Shown piece after piece: positions 1-8,491 of a stretch of DNA of 18,073 nucleotides. Location of the stretch: positions 1-18,073 of the forward strand of contig JAAZKL010000082.1 in the NCBI GenBank assembly GCA_012799845.1. Reading direction: 5' to 3'. Every line of letters begins with the position of its first letter. Positions within the stretch are counted from its first letter, which is position 1. The position numbers and the translations under genes are program-made. This stretch comes from Clostridiaceae bacterium. Its GTDB lineage: Bacteria; Bacillota; Clostridia; Acetivibrionales; DTU013. The notes under the pieces were generated by a model. That model did not search any database. It was given only the letters and a program-made list of their open reading frames with translations, and was not told the DNA's origin.

Positions 1-150
1 CAACTTCGCCAATATGATACCGAAGGCCAGATGATTTTGGCCACAGTATTTCGTGCAGACTGGTAACGGGAGCGGACAGGACTAACCGCCGGAACTGTCG
101 GAACCGGTTATATGATCGGGCAGAACCTGCCATGCAAAGCGACAGACTTT

Positions 151-2643
151 TCACATCAGCTTATAGAAATCCAGATTCTCCTGCAAAGCCGGGTCCAGTG
201 ATCCATTTGCCTTGATATATGCCTTGTAGTGGTTTTCCAGTTCCTTGATTTTTCTGGCGCGCTGGATGTTGAACTGTGATATCAGGTCGGAATAGATCGG
301 CTGCTTCTCCAGATGCTCCCTGATATGCCTGGAAAACGGGCAGTGCTTTGCGAATATGCCTCTTGCGACCCTGTTGAGCCGGGGGTTTCCGTTGGATTCA
401 TTGCATATCCATACCTCGTATTCCGAAGTGAATATTTCGCGCAGCCTGTTATGGTATTTTGAGATCAGCGCCTTTACCTTTTCCTTTGCTTCCTCGGTGA
501 GGTCACGGTTTTTGCGGTAGAATTGTATGTATTCTGCATATTCAGCCGTCAGCGAGCTTTGAGTGATGTCGTTCCAGGCAGCGCCCATCATGGTTCTGCA
601 CAGTTCCCACCTGAAATTGCCTGCCAGCCTGATCAGCAATTCATCGATGTTTTCATCCGTGAAAACCGGTACAATAAACCTTCCCGGGCTGCTCCTGACC
701 CTTCCGGCTATTTCCTGCCACATCATTGCCTTGGTGCCGTAAACAGGCATCAGGAGTATGTCAGGCATCACTTTTTTCATCACTATTTCCTTTTCGATGC
801 CTTTTTCAGCATTTAAGTAATGTATTTCCCTGTGGAAAAGAGAGTAATCTATCCCGAGTATCCTGTTCAGCTTTTCGCAGATTACGGAAGGCGACACGAA
901 CGAACGGCAGGGGTCGTAAGGCGCCGCGTCCCTGTGCAGTATGGGGAAATAAACAGATATTTTTCCCTGGACCAGCTTGTGGTTGGTCTTCACCATATTG
1001 TTAATCTCGAAGGCCAGCCTGTCCTCCCGGTTGTTCATATAGGCCGCTTTGTCGCTGTCAGTGATCCGCCCCTGCTTTTTGAGCTGCCGGAACGTATCTA
1101 TGTAATCGTGCCCGAAATTGTCGACAGACGGATCCTTCGTCATGTTGTACATTTCAGTCAGCCATTCATGCATGAAGTAGACACTTGCGGTGCCGTCGGA
1201 GCTGTGGTTCATGCCTGCAAGCTTGTAGATCGCCATCGTCTGGCTGATATCCAGCAGTTTTTCATCCATATAGCCGTAAGAAAGGAACATCCTGATCAGC
1301 CTGGAATCATCCCCGGTTTTGAGAGCTTTTTTGAAAACCTCGGCGTATATGTCAAAAAACTGGTCTGCCACTGCCTTTCTGACAGTCCTGGCGGTTTCGT
1401 CGGCGGAAAGCTTGTCCTTTAGATTCCTGAAGGCAGTGAGGTTCATCATGAAGCAGGTTGCCTTCTCTTCCGGTATTCCGGCATATTCCAGTATTTTGGC
1501 CGCGCTGTTCTGCAACTCCTCGGGAAGGCTGAGAACCGAGTCCGCTGAGACTGATATTGCGCCCGGTTTGTCTTCACCTGTTTCCACCGATGACAGTGCG
1601 GCTGTCCTGTCTGAATGCATGTGCTCGAAATAATCGAAATCGATACATGTATCATGCTTGTATTCCAGGTCGATATACGATGATATGTCCTTCAGCCTGC
1701 TGTATATGTATGACGCTGCTTCCAGTGCCGGAGTATGGTCCATGCCATTTTCCTTCATTTCGAAAGTTGCCCTGATAAATGCGGTATAGGCATTGTCCTC
1801 ACCGGTACCGTAAAGGAGGCTGATGGCCTTTTCAAGATGCCCGAAGACCTGGCGCAGATCTTCCGCGACAGCTTCCAGGAACCGGGATGCCTCGGCGGCG
1901 TGCTTTTCAGTCACGTATGTGTTTGCCGCAAAGAAGAGCTTTCTGATATTTGGCGAGATATTGTTCAGTTGCCTGTAATACCGGACCTGTTCCTGCAACC
2001 CGGTGTTTTCCCGGATCAGTTCCGGCGCGGCTGTCTCTTCGGACTCTACGAACTGCCTGCTGAATGCCGGAGGTATCATGACGCCCTTTTCCTGAAGCCG
2101 GGATGCTGCCGATTCTCCTGTTTCAGATACATCCCCGGGTATCCGGGCCAGTCCGTATGTGCTGCAGAGTGAAACATAATACGCACAAAGATTGCGGCAT
2201 ATGCTGTCGATGGTGCGGCAGTAGGACAGGGCGTCGCCGAGAGCCTGGTATGAGCTGAGTATCAGGCTGCATATCGAATTGACGATATAGGCTCCATACT
2301 CTCTCTGCTTGCTGATCAGTTCCTCCACATCCTGCCTGTTCTGTGCAGGACAGGAATATATGCTGCATTCTGTGGCTGCTTTGTATGTCAGTATGATTCT
2401 CCCGCCGGTCAGCAGTTCACTGGCTCCTATGAAGATGTTCCGGTCCAGATCGAACAGCCTGTATCCATTGCGGGATGCATCCTTCGGATCCTGGGAACCG
2501 GGCGGCCTGCCCGCGGGAGATATGTATGCCTCGAGCTTTCCCCGCAGCAGCAGTTTCAGCGAATCCGGATATTCGCCCTCGATCATTACTTTCTGGTTCC
2601 TGGCCACACTATATGTGCCGTTGTTGTTTGGCTGAGGATTCAT
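151..2643 (-). CDS. Large uncharacterised protein with cyclic-nucleotide-binding-like N-terminal domain (830 aa)
   Basis: Residues 1-120 resemble a cNMP-binding (Crp/Fnr-type) beta-roll: a KLLLRGKLEAYI segment, then FIGASELLTGG where the family has its glycine-rich turn, then a short strand and a helix. The phosphate-binding cassette Arg-x-Ala/Ser is not recognisable, so nucleotide binding is doubtful. No helix-turn-helix follows, so this is not an ordinary Crp/Fnr regulator. The remaining 700 residues are mostly helical and charged. They have no signal peptide or membrane segment, and I recognise no catalytic motif. The start is the ATG at 2643, with a GGAG site 7 nt upstream (in minus-strand sense). 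It lies 237 bp downstream of prfC on the same strand, so co-transcription is possible. The coding call is firm because of length, start signal and codon use. Function is unknown; a signalling or scaffold role is only a guess from the N-terminal fold. Confidence 0.85.
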   Translation of the reverse strand: MNPQPNNNGTYSVARNQKVMIEGEYPDSLKLLLRGKLEAYISPAGRPPGSQDPKDASRNGYRLFDLDRNIFIGASELLTGGRIILTYKAATECSIYSCPAQNRQDVEELISKQREYGAYIVNSICSLILSSYQALGDALSYCRTIDSICRNLCAYYVSLCSTYGLARIPGDVSETGESAASRLQEKGVMIPPAFSRQFVESEETAAPELIRENTGLQEQVRYYRQLNNISPNIRKLFFAANTYVTEKHAAEASRFLEAVAEDLRQVFGHLEKAISLLYGTGEDNAYTAFIRATFEMKENGMDHTPALEAASYIYSRLKDISSYIDLEYKHDTCIDFDYFEHMHSDRTAALSSVETGEDKPGAISVSADSVLSLPEELQNSAAKILEYAGIPEEKATCFMMNLTAFRNLKDKLSADETARTVRKAVADQFFDIYAEVFKKALKTGDDSRLIRMFLSYGYMDEKLLDISQTMAIYKLAGMNHSSDGTASVYFMHEWLTEMYNMTKDPSVDNFGHDYIDTFRQLKKQGRITDSDKAAYMNNREDRLAFEINNMVKTNHKLVQGKISVYFPILHRDAAPYDPCRSFVSPSVICEKLNRILGIDYSLFHREIHYLNAEKGIEKEIVMKKVMPDILLMPVYGTKAMMWQEIAGRVRSSPGRFIVPVFTDENIDELLIRLAGNFRWELCRTMMGAAWNDITQSSLTAEYAEYIQFYRKNRDLTEEAKEKVKALISKYHNRLREIFTSEYEVWICNESNGNPRLNRVARGIFAKHCPFSRHIREHLEKQPIYSDLISQFNIQRARKIKELENHYKAYIKANGSLDPALQENLDFYKLM

Positions 2644-2694
2644 TTGACCGCTCCATTATGACATATATTGAACATTAGCATGAAAAAACGACAA

Positions 2695-2768
2695 CATATG
2701 ACTGCCTGTATATGACTGTCTATATATGAATATATATCATATTATACTATACATCTTATATTATACAT
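2695..2768. repeat. AT-rich degenerate direct repeat between prfC and the cNMP-like gene
   Basis: The 237-bp gap between the two minus-strand genes contains a run of short TATATGA-type repeats. TATGACTG occurs twice about 15-16 bp apart, followed by several TATATAT and ATTATA stretches. The promoter of the downstream minus-strand gene probably lies in or near this AT-rich block, but I could not pick a convincing -35/-10 pair. Confidence 0.45.
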
Positions 2769-2850
2769 CAATCCTTCGCCGTTATAAAGCGGAACCGAAG
2801 AACGATCCCGGACCGAAGGACAACGCTGCTGAATAGCGCTGCAGTCAAAT

Positions 2851-2878
2851 CCGGATTCCGGGCTGTATATGGATCCGG
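2851..2878 (-). terminator. Possible weak hairpin just after prfC
   Basis: An inverted repeat (CCGGATTCC against GGATCCGG) sits 2 bases past the prfC stop. It forms an 8-bp stem with one bulged A and an 11-nt loop. On the minus strand it is followed only by ATTTGA, not a real T-run. It may attenuate transcription or stabilise the 3' end rather than terminate fully, leaving read-through into the next gene possible. Confidence 0.35.
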
Positions 2879-2880
2879 CT

Positions 2881-4527
2881 TCAGGAATGCCCGCCATCCG
2901 TTGCTCCCTGGATATCGGTCAGCACAAGGCCGGCGTTTTTCTCCTCGGCCCACCTTATATTCCACTCGTTTTCCAAGAGCAGGACCGGCGTTTCCCGGCT
3001 GTCCACCACCAACATTGTTGAGCTTGTGAGGTTCAGTCTCCGTATATCGTCCGTTTCCGAAACGATCCACCTGGCGTGCCTGTAGGGCAGGTGGCCGACC
3101 CTTAGATCGACGCCGTATTCGTGCTTCAACCTGTGTTCCAGTACTTCGATCTGCAGGACTCCGACCGCTCCCACTATGACCGACTCCATACCTGAATCAG
3201 GCTGCCTGAACACCTGGATCGCCCCTTCTTCCGAAAGCTGGTTGATGCCTTTGATGAACTGCTTCCTTTTCATCGAATCGGCAGGGGAGACCCTGGCAAA
3301 GTGCTCTGCGGGGAACACCGGGATGGCCTCGAACCTGAAACGCCTGCCACCTTCGCACAGCGTATCGCCTATTTTGAATATGCCCGGATCGAATACCCCT
3401 ATGATGTCGCCTGGGTATGCCTCTTCCACGATAGCCCGCTCCTGCGCCATGAACTGCTGGGGCTGTGCCAGCCTGACCTCCCTGCCGGCCTGTACATGCC
3501 AGACCGACATGCCTTTCGTGAACCTGCCCGAACAGATACGTAAGAATGCAAGCCTGTCCCTGTGGGTCGGGTTCATGTTTGCCTGTATCTTGAAAACAAA
3601 TCCGGAGAAGTGCTCGGATCCGGGGTCGATCTCGCCTGCGTCCGACATCCTCGCACCGGGGCATGGAGCCATTTGCAGGAACTCCTCGAGGAACGGCCGG
3701 ACCCCGAAGTTGGTCATGGCGCTTCCGAAGAACATAGGAGTCAGTTCTCCGGAGAGGATCTTTTTCAATGAAAACTCATCGCCGGCTATATCCAGAAGTT
3801 CGATTTCTTCCTGCAGCCTGTCGTGGTAGTGGCTGCCCAGGAGGTCTGCGAATACCGGATCATCGACAGACCCCTTGATGGAGTTCACAACTGTGCTGCC
3901 GTGCCTGCCGCCTTCAAAGAGCTCGATCTGCTTGAGTTTTCTGTTGTATACGCCTTTGAAGTCGCCGTCCGTGCCGATGGGCCAGTTCATCGGATATGAA
4001 CGTATGCCGAGCACGTTTTCTATCTCTTCCATCAGCAAAAAGGGATCCTTGCTGGCCCTGTCCATTTTATTGACAAATGTAAATATCGGTATGCCCCTCA
4101 TCTTGCAGACATGGAACAGCTTTATCGTCTGCGCTTCTACTCCCTTTGCGCCGTCGATGAGCATCACGGCGCTGTCGGCTGCCATGAGCGTCCTGTAGGT
4201 ATCTTCGCTGAAATCCTGGTGGCCTGGAGTGTCAAGTATGTTTATGAAGTATCCGTCATATTCGAACTGCATGACACTGGATGTGACGGATATGCCCCTC
4301 TGCTTTTCAATATCCATCCAGTCCGAAACAGCATAGCTGCCCGCTTTTCTTGCCTTGACGGCCCCGGCGAGCCTGATGGCCCCTCCGTACAGCAGAAGCT
4401 TTTCGGTTATCGTGGTTTTGCCCGCGTCCGGATGGGATATTATCGCAAAGGTCCTTCTCCGTTCTGTTTCGGTTTTTATACTGCTTATCCTGCCTGATCC
4501 TGTCTTTTCACTCATTTGAACGATCAT
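2881..4527 (-). CDS. prfC: Peptide chain release factor 3 (RF3), translational GTPase
   Basis: RF3 is a cytoplasmic ribosome-dependent GTPase that recycles RF1/RF2 after stop-codon-directed release. The N-terminal GTPase domain is complete: G1 reads SHPDAGKTT (the RF3 version, with Pro-Asp-Ala in place of the His-Val-Asp-His of EF-G/EF-Tu), G3 is DTPGHQDF, and G4 is NKMD. The RF3-typical stretch SEDTYRTLMAADSAVMLIDG follows G3. At 548 aa it is slightly longer than the 529-aa E. coli protein, with an extra N-terminal segment before RRRTFAIISH. The start is uncertain. The ATG at 4527 has GGAG only one base upstream, and the in-frame ATG at 4515 has the same GGAG 13 nt away, so neither spacing is standard. 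It is transcribed divergently from the nucleoside kinase. Confidence 0.96.
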   Translation of the reverse strand: MIVQMSEKTGSGRISSIKTETERRRTFAIISHPDAGKTTITEKLLLYGGAIRLAGAVKARKAGSYAVSDWMDIEKQRGISVTSSVMQFEYDGYFINILDTPGHQDFSEDTYRTLMAADSAVMLIDGAKGVEAQTIKLFHVCKMRGIPIFTFVNKMDRASKDPFLLMEEIENVLGIRSYPMNWPIGTDGDFKGVYNRKLKQIELFEGGRHGSTVVNSIKGSVDDPVFADLLGSHYHDRLQEEIELLDIAGDEFSLKKILSGELTPMFFGSAMTNFGVRPFLEEFLQMAPCPGARMSDAGEIDPGSEHFSGFVFKIQANMNPTHRDRLAFLRICSGRFTKGMSVWHVQAGREVRLAQPQQFMAQERAIVEEAYPGDIIGVFDPGIFKIGDTLCEGGRRFRFEAIPVFPAEHFARVSPADSMKRKQFIKGINQLSEEGAIQVFRQPDSGMESVIVGAVGVLQIEVLEHRLKHEYGVDLRVGHLPYRHARWIVSETDDIRRLNLTSSTMLVVDSRETPVLLLENEWNIRWAEEKNAGLVLTDIQGATDGGHS

Positions 4528-4550
4528 TCTCCATTAAAATTTTTCATTTC

Positions 4551-4580
4551 ATATTAACTTATAATAAACATTTCTGTCAA
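4551..4580 (-). promoter_or_regulatory. Sigma-A promoter for prfC
   Basis: On the minus strand a perfect -35 TTGACA (4580-4575) is followed after 18 nt by TAATAT (4556-4551). The predicted start site, near 4544, leaves a leader of only about 17 nt before the ATG at 4527. That short leader goes with the cramped ribosome site noted for prfC. Confidence 0.65.
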
Positions 4581-4597
4581 ACACCTGATAAATATAC

Positions 4598-4603
4598 TAT
4601 AAT
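4598..4603 (+). promoter_or_regulatory. Candidate -10 box for the nucleoside kinase gene
   Basis: A perfect TATAAT lies 37 bp upstream of the kinase ATG. The hexamer 17 nt further upstream is TGTCAA, which is a poor -35 on this strand but is exactly the prfC -35 read on the other strand. The two divergent promoters would therefore overlap and could compete. The assignment rests mainly on the -10 match and the distance to the gene. Confidence 0.5.
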
Positions 4604-4640
4604 AGAGATAGCATCATCTGAAAGAGCGAGGAGAGAACAG

Positions 4641-6308
4641 ATGGCATTTGCAAAAGAACAGATAAAAGTAACGCTGGATTCGAAAAAAAATGTGACCGTC
4701 AGGAAGGGCACGGCGCTGCTGGAACTGGCGAAGGAATTTTCGGGCCTTCGCAGTGAAACGATAATCGCGGCGAGAGTTGACAATGATATCAAAGAACTGA
4801 CATATGAACTGTATGATGACTGCAATGTGTGCTTCATAGACCTGACAGAGGAAGACGGGATGAGGATATACAGGAGGAGCCTGTATTTCATCTTCATGAA
4901 AGCCGCCAACGACCTGTTTCCTGACAGGAGGGTCATAATCAGCCACGCAGTCGGCAGGGGCCTGTACTGTGAACTGAGGGGGGACAGGGAACTCCAGCCG
5001 CGTGAAGTGGAGATCCTGGAGAAACGCATGCATGAAATAGCGGAACAGGCGATACCCTTCGAGAAAAGGGAGATGCCTCTTCAGGAAGCCGAGGCGCTGT
5101 TCGAATCCACCGACAGGATGGACAGGTACCGCGCCATAGAGCACAGGAACAAGCAACTTGTCACGATCTACAACTGTGGCGGCATGGATGACTATTTTTA
5201 TGGTTATATGGCTCCCGACACAGGGTATATAAAGGTCTTCGGCCTCAAATACTACCAGGGAGGCATCATAATACGGTTCCCGGACAAATCCTCACCGGGG
5301 ACGCTGCCTGAATTCATCGAGCAGGAGAAGCTGTTCAACATATACCTGGAATTCAAGAGATGGGGCCGCATACTGGAGATCGAGAACGTTGGCGCGCTTA
5401 ACACTCTTGTAAAGGAAGGCAGGGTCACGGAGATGATCAGGATATCCGAGGCGCTGCATGAGAAAAAGATAGCGAACATAGCAGACATGATCGCCGAGAG
5501 CGGGCACAGGAAAAAGATCATCCTCATATCAGGCCCGTCGTCTTCAGGCAAGACCACATTTGCCCAGCGGCTTTCCATACAACTGAGGGTCAATGGCCTC
5601 AAGCCCGTCACCATATCGCTGGATGATTACTTTGTCAACCGCGACAAAACTCCGAGGGACGAAAACGGCGACTACGATTATGAAGCGCTTGAGGCGATAG
5701 ATGTGAAGCTGTTCAACAGGCAGCTCAACGACCTCATCCGGGGCAAAGAGGTCGAACTGCCGCTGTTCAACTTCAATACGGGCGCCAGGGAACCTGTGGG
5801 CAGGAAACTGCAGATAGACGACGACCATGTGCTGGTCATCGAGGGGATACATGGCCTCAATGAGAAACTGACATCCGAGATACCCCGGGAAAGCAAGTTC
5901 AAGATATATGTCAGCGCGCTTACTTCGATGAACATCGATGACCACAACAGGATCCCGACTACGGACAACAGGATCATCAGGCGTATCGTGAGAGACCACC
6001 AGTTCAGGGGATGCAGCGCGGTGAGCACAATAAACAGATGGCCGTCCGTCAGGCGGGGAGAGGAAATGAATATATTCCCGTTCCAGGAAAGCGCGGATGT
6101 AATGTTCAATTCGGCGCTGATGTATGAACTGGGTGTGTTGAAGACGTACGCCGAACCGCTGCTCATGGAAATCGACAACAGCACCGTGGAATACTCGGAG
6201 GCAAGGAGGCTCATAGAATTCCTGAGCTATTTCCTGCCGATCGACGAGAAGGATGTTCCCGCCAACTCCATCATCAGGGAATTTATAGGCGGAAGCTGCT
6301 TCTATTGA
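4641..6308 (+). CDS. TGS-domain nucleoside kinase (uridine kinase / phosphoribulokinase superfamily)
   Basis: This 555-aa cytoplasmic protein fuses a threonyl-tRNA-synthetase-like N-terminal half to a P-loop kinase. Residues 1-65 fit a TGS domain. Residues about 70-220 resemble the ThrRS second additional domain, including SHAVGRGLYCEL. The kinase begins near residue 290 with Walker A GPSSSGKTT (298-306), followed by SLDDYFVNRDKTPRDENGDYD and the EGIHGLN segment (401-407). Proteins of this architecture are common in Clostridia and other anaerobes and are annotated as nucleoside or uridine kinases. The family would phosphorylate uridine or a related nucleoside, but the substrate cannot be read from the sequence. 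A GAGGAG site 7 nt upstream fixes the start. It is divergent from prfC. No clear terminator follows; a tandem array does. Confidence 0.93.
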   Translation: MAFAKEQIKVTLDSKKNVTVRKGTALLELAKEFSGLRSETIIAARVDNDIKELTYELYDDCNVCFIDLTEEDGMRIYRRSLYFIFMKAANDLFPDRRVIISHAVGRGLYCELRGDRELQPREVEILEKRMHEIAEQAIPFEKREMPLQEAEALFESTDRMDRYRAIEHRNKQLVTIYNCGGMDDYFYGYMAPDTGYIKVFGLKYYQGGIIIRFPDKSSPGTLPEFIEQEKLFNIYLEFKRWGRILEIENVGALNTLVKEGRVTEMIRISEALHEKKIANIADMIAESGHRKKIILISGPSSSGKTTFAQRLSIQLRVNGLKPVTISLDDYFVNRDKTPRDENGDYDYEALEAIDVKLFNRQLNDLIRGKEVELPLFNFNTGAREPVGRKLQIDDDHVLVIEGIHGLNEKLTSEIPRESKFKIYVSALTSMNIDDHNRIPTTDNRIIRRIVRDHQFRGCSAVSTINRWPSVRRGEEMNIFPFQESADVMFNSALMYELGVLKTYAEPLLMEIDNSTVEYSEARRLIEFLSYFLPIDEKDVPANSIIREFIGGSCFY

Positions 6309-6335
6309 GGTATTCCGCCCGGATCGATCCTCTCT

Positions 6336-6483
6336 TGTAAATGCGCGGTTAAAGTAAGTCTCTGATGCCTTCAGATGCGCGGTTTATGAAAGGTATCGGA
6401 CGCTTTCGGATGCGCGGTTTATGAAAGGTATCGGACGCTTTCAGATGCGTGATTTATGATCGCTCTGACGCCTTCAGATGCGC
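6336..6483. repeat. 35-bp degenerate tandem array downstream of the nucleoside kinase
   Basis: Five copies of a unit containing ATGCGCGGTTTATGA recur with the ATGCGC core at about 6341, 6375, 6410, 6445 and 6478 (period 33-35 bp). The two central copies are nearly identical over 35 bp, and the outer copies are more diverged. There is no spacer sequence, so this is a tandem minisatellite rather than CRISPR. The period is not a multiple of three throughout, and no coding use is seen. Confidence 0.85.
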
Positions 6484-6489
6484 AATTAG

Positions 6490-6529
6490 AAAGCCCCATG
6501 CTGCCGCTGTGGATCCGGCATCATGGAGC
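6490..6529 (-). terminator. Hairpin downstream of the DUF1540 gene
   Basis: Arms 6493-6506 and 6516-6529 pair over 14 positions with one mismatch and one G-U pair, around a 9-nt loop. Read on the minus strand the hairpin is followed by TTTCT, a short U-tract. It lies about 35 bp past the DUF1540 stop, which suits a rho-independent terminator. On the plus strand no T-run follows, so it would not serve the kinase gene. Confidence 0.5.
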
Positions 6530-6563
6530 CCGATGATTAATACGGAAGGCCTGTCAGACAATG

Positions 6564-6743
6564 TCAGCTGTTGTCCTTTTTGTAATAGAATGTATCACAG
6601 TCAGTCTGCTCGGATGTCGTGGAGCCTCTCGGGCTGACATGGATCTGTGATGCGGTGCAGCGGTCGCCCTGCATGTAATAATAGCAGGTATCAACGGAAC
6701 AGACGATACCCTCGTTGGGGCGATCCATCTTTTGTGCTTTCAT
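6564..6743 (-). CDS. DUF1540 domain-containing small cysteine-rich protein (59 aa)
   Basis: The sequence contains the DUF1540 pattern: VCSVDTCYYYMQGDRCTA, then IHV, then TDCDTF, with four regularly placed cysteines (Cys-x5-Cys, a third after GDR, and the last in TDCDTF). This family of small Firmicutes proteins has no established function. The cysteine layout suggests a metal-bound or otherwise compact fold. The start is the ATG at 6743, preceded by AGGAGG at a 7-nt spacing. A TTG two codons upstream is in frame but lies inside that spacing, so it is rejected. The gene stands alone on the minus strand between the kinase and xylose blocks. Confidence 0.85.
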   Translation of the reverse strand: MKAQKMDRPNEGIVCSVDTCYYYMQGDRCTASQIHVSPRGSTTSEQTDCDTFYYKKDNS

Positions 6744-6789
6744 AGTCAAGCCTCCTTATGATTTGACTTCAGGATTTATTATTAGCGAT

Positions 6790-6870
6790 ATGGGGCAATT
6801 TATTAGTCTGTTTCCGTATTATTTTTTGCTATTGAAAATATGTGGCGCATACTTAAATTTATTGCCTCAT
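6790..6870. promoter_or_regulatory. Inverted repeat pair upstream of the xylB promoter (candidate operator)
   Basis: ATGGGGCAAT (6790-6799) and ATTGCCTCAT (6861-6870) form an inverted repeat with 9 of 10 positions matching, 61 bp apart. The right arm ends four bases before the -35 box of xylB. A single half-site-like TTAGTCTGTTT (6803-6813) recalls the TTAGTTTGTTT half-site described for Bacillus XylR operators, but its palindromic partner is absent. The pair could be a two-site operator for the ROK regulator encoded downstream; this is inference. Confidence 0.35.
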
Positions 6871-6874
6871 TTCA

Positions 6875-6903
6875 TTGATTTATATTTTTCTGAGTAGTAT
6901 ACT
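6875..6903 (+). promoter_or_regulatory. Sigma-A promoter for xylB-xylR
   Basis: TTGATT (6875-6880), a 17-nt spacer and TATACT (6898-6903) match the sigma-A consensus at 10 of 12 positions. The start site would be near 6910, giving a leader of about 37 nt with a strong GGGAGGGGAG ribosome site just ahead of the ATG at 6947. Confidence 0.75.
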
Positions 6904-6946
6904 TAATAATGTAATATTAAAAAGGTACATATCGGGAGGGGAGAAT

Positions 6947-8482
6947 ATGGCTTATTTGTTGGGTATTGACATTGGGACATCAGGCACCAAGACGGTCCTG
7001 TTTGACGAGTACGGCAAAACTCTGGCAAGCTCACTCAACGAGTATCCGCTTTACCAGCCGCAGATCGGATGGGCTGAGCAGGATCCTGAGGACTGGTGGA
7101 AAGCAACATGTGACGGTATCCGCGCGGTACTGGCCAAAAGCGGAGCAAAACCGGAAGATATCAGCGGTATAGGGCTGTCAGGCCAGATGCACGGCATGGT
7201 CCTGCTGGATGCGGACAACAAAGTGCTGAGGCGTTCCATCATCTGGTGCGACCAGAGGACCACCGCGGAATGTGAACAGATAACCTCGCTGGTCGGAAAG
7301 GAAAGGCTGATAGAGATCACAGCGAACCCGGCACTTGTTGGATTTACTGCATCCAAAATCATGTGGGTCAAAAACAACGAGCCTGATGTTTTCGAAAAGA
7401 TCAAAAAGATCCTTCTCCCGAAGGACTACGTCAGGTTCAGGCTGACGGGCGAATTCGCCACCGAGGTTTCCGATGCCAGCGGAATGCAGTTGCTGGATAT
7501 ACCGGGCAGATGCTGGAGCGATGAAGTACTTTCCAAACTGGGGATAGAGAAGCAATGGCTGGCCGAAGTGTATGAATCCCAGGAAGTCAGCGGCCATGTC
7601 AGCCAGGAAGCTGCAGCTCTGACAGGTCTGAAGCCGGGAACGCCGGTGGTTGGCGGCGGCGGAGACCAGGCGGCAGGTGCTGTCGGCAACGGCATCGTCA
7701 AGCCGGGCGTAGTATCATCGACCATTGGTACATCGGGTGTCGTATTTGCTTATCTTGACAAGATAAGGATAGATCCGCTGGGACGGCTTCAGACATTCTG
7801 CCATGCAGTCCCGAACACCAGGCATGTCATGGGCGTCACACAGGCGGCCGGGTTCTCGCTGAAATGGTTCAGGGACAATATGTGCAGGGAAGAGATCAGC
7901 GTTGCCGACCTGATGGATGTCGATCCCTATGTGCTGATGGACAAGGAAGCCGATAAGGTGAAGCCGGGAAGCAACGGTCTGCTGTATCTGCCGTATCTTA
8001 TCGGCGAAAGGACGCCTCACCTGGATTCAGACGCAAGGGGCGTGTTCTTCGGGCTTTCTACCGTACATAAGAAGAGAGATATTATCAGATCCGTCATGGA
8101 AGGCGTTGTTTTCAGCCTCAAGGACTGCCTGGGCATTATAGCGGACCTGGGAGTCGATATAAACGAGGTCCGTGCTTCTGGCGGCGGCGGAAAGAGCAGG
8201 CTGTGGAAGCAGATGCAGGCTGATATATTCGGTCTTCCCATAACCACGATCAACTCCAGCGAAGGTCCTGCCCTGGGTGTAGCCTTGCTGGCAGGAGTAG
8301 GTACGGGTGTCTACAAGGATGTAACTGAGGCATGTGACACGGCTATCAAACCGGTTGACGTCCAGCAGCCGGATCAGCAGAACATAGCCGTGTATTCAAA
8401 GTTCTACGGTCTGTATAGCCAGCTTTATAAATCACTGAAGAATGATTTCAAGGATCTGGCCCGGATCATGAAAGACATATGA
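6947..8482 (+). CDS. xylB: Xylulokinase
   Basis: FGGY-family carbohydrate kinase that phosphorylates D-xylulose to xylulose 5-phosphate, feeding the pentose phosphate pathway. The N-terminal ATP-binding motif is GIDIGTSGTKT (6-16). The xylulokinase signature GLSGQMHGMVLLD covers residues 76-88, with MHG at 81-83. IIWCDQRT lies near 98-105, and the predicted catalytic Asp240 sits in GGGGDQAAGAVG. The C-terminal half has YLIGERTPHLD and the ASGGGGKS nucleotide-binding turn. At 511 aa it is of normal family length. The start is the ATG at 6947, preceded by a purine-rich GGGAGGGGAG site. A longer in-frame start at 6875 overlaps the promoter and is rejected. It is the first gene of the xylose block and its stop overlaps the ribosome site of the next gene. 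Confidence 0.96.
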   Translation: MAYLLGIDIGTSGTKTVLFDEYGKTLASSLNEYPLYQPQIGWAEQDPEDWWKATCDGIRAVLAKSGAKPEDISGIGLSGQMHGMVLLDADNKVLRRSIIWCDQRTTAECEQITSLVGKERLIEITANPALVGFTASKIMWVKNNEPDVFEKIKKILLPKDYVRFRLTGEFATEVSDASGMQLLDIPGRCWSDEVLSKLGIEKQWLAEVYESQEVSGHVSQEAAALTGLKPGTPVVGGGGDQAAGAVGNGIVKPGVVSSTIGTSGVVFAYLDKIRIDPLGRLQTFCHAVPNTRHVMGVTQAAGFSLKWFRDNMCREEISVADLMDVDPYVLMDKEADKVKPGSNGLLYLPYLIGERTPHLDSDARGVFFGLSTVHKKRDIIRSVMEGVVFSLKDCLGIIADLGVDINEVRASGGGGKSRLWKQMQADIFGLPITTINSSEGPALGVALLAGVGTGVYKDVTEACDTAIKPVDVQQPDQQNIAVYSKFYGLYSQLYKSLKNDFKDLARIMKDI

Positions 8483-8491
8483 GGTTTGCAG

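Noticed and set aside
1..66. Possible C-terminal tail of a plus-strand gene ending TAA at 64-66
   Set aside because: Only 21 codons are open, which is likely by chance, and the residues match no family I recognise. The rest of 1-150 shows only a short GGCAG/CTGCC hairpin without a T-run.
820..1422. 200-residue plus-strand open frame
   Set aside because: It lies entirely inside the 830-residue minus-strand gene, has no ribosome site and no recognisable domain; it is a shadow frame.
6744..6946. CcpA catabolite-responsive element near xylB
   Set aside because: No sequence close to TGNNANCGNTNNCA was found by eye upstream of xylB or in the xylR-xylA gap.
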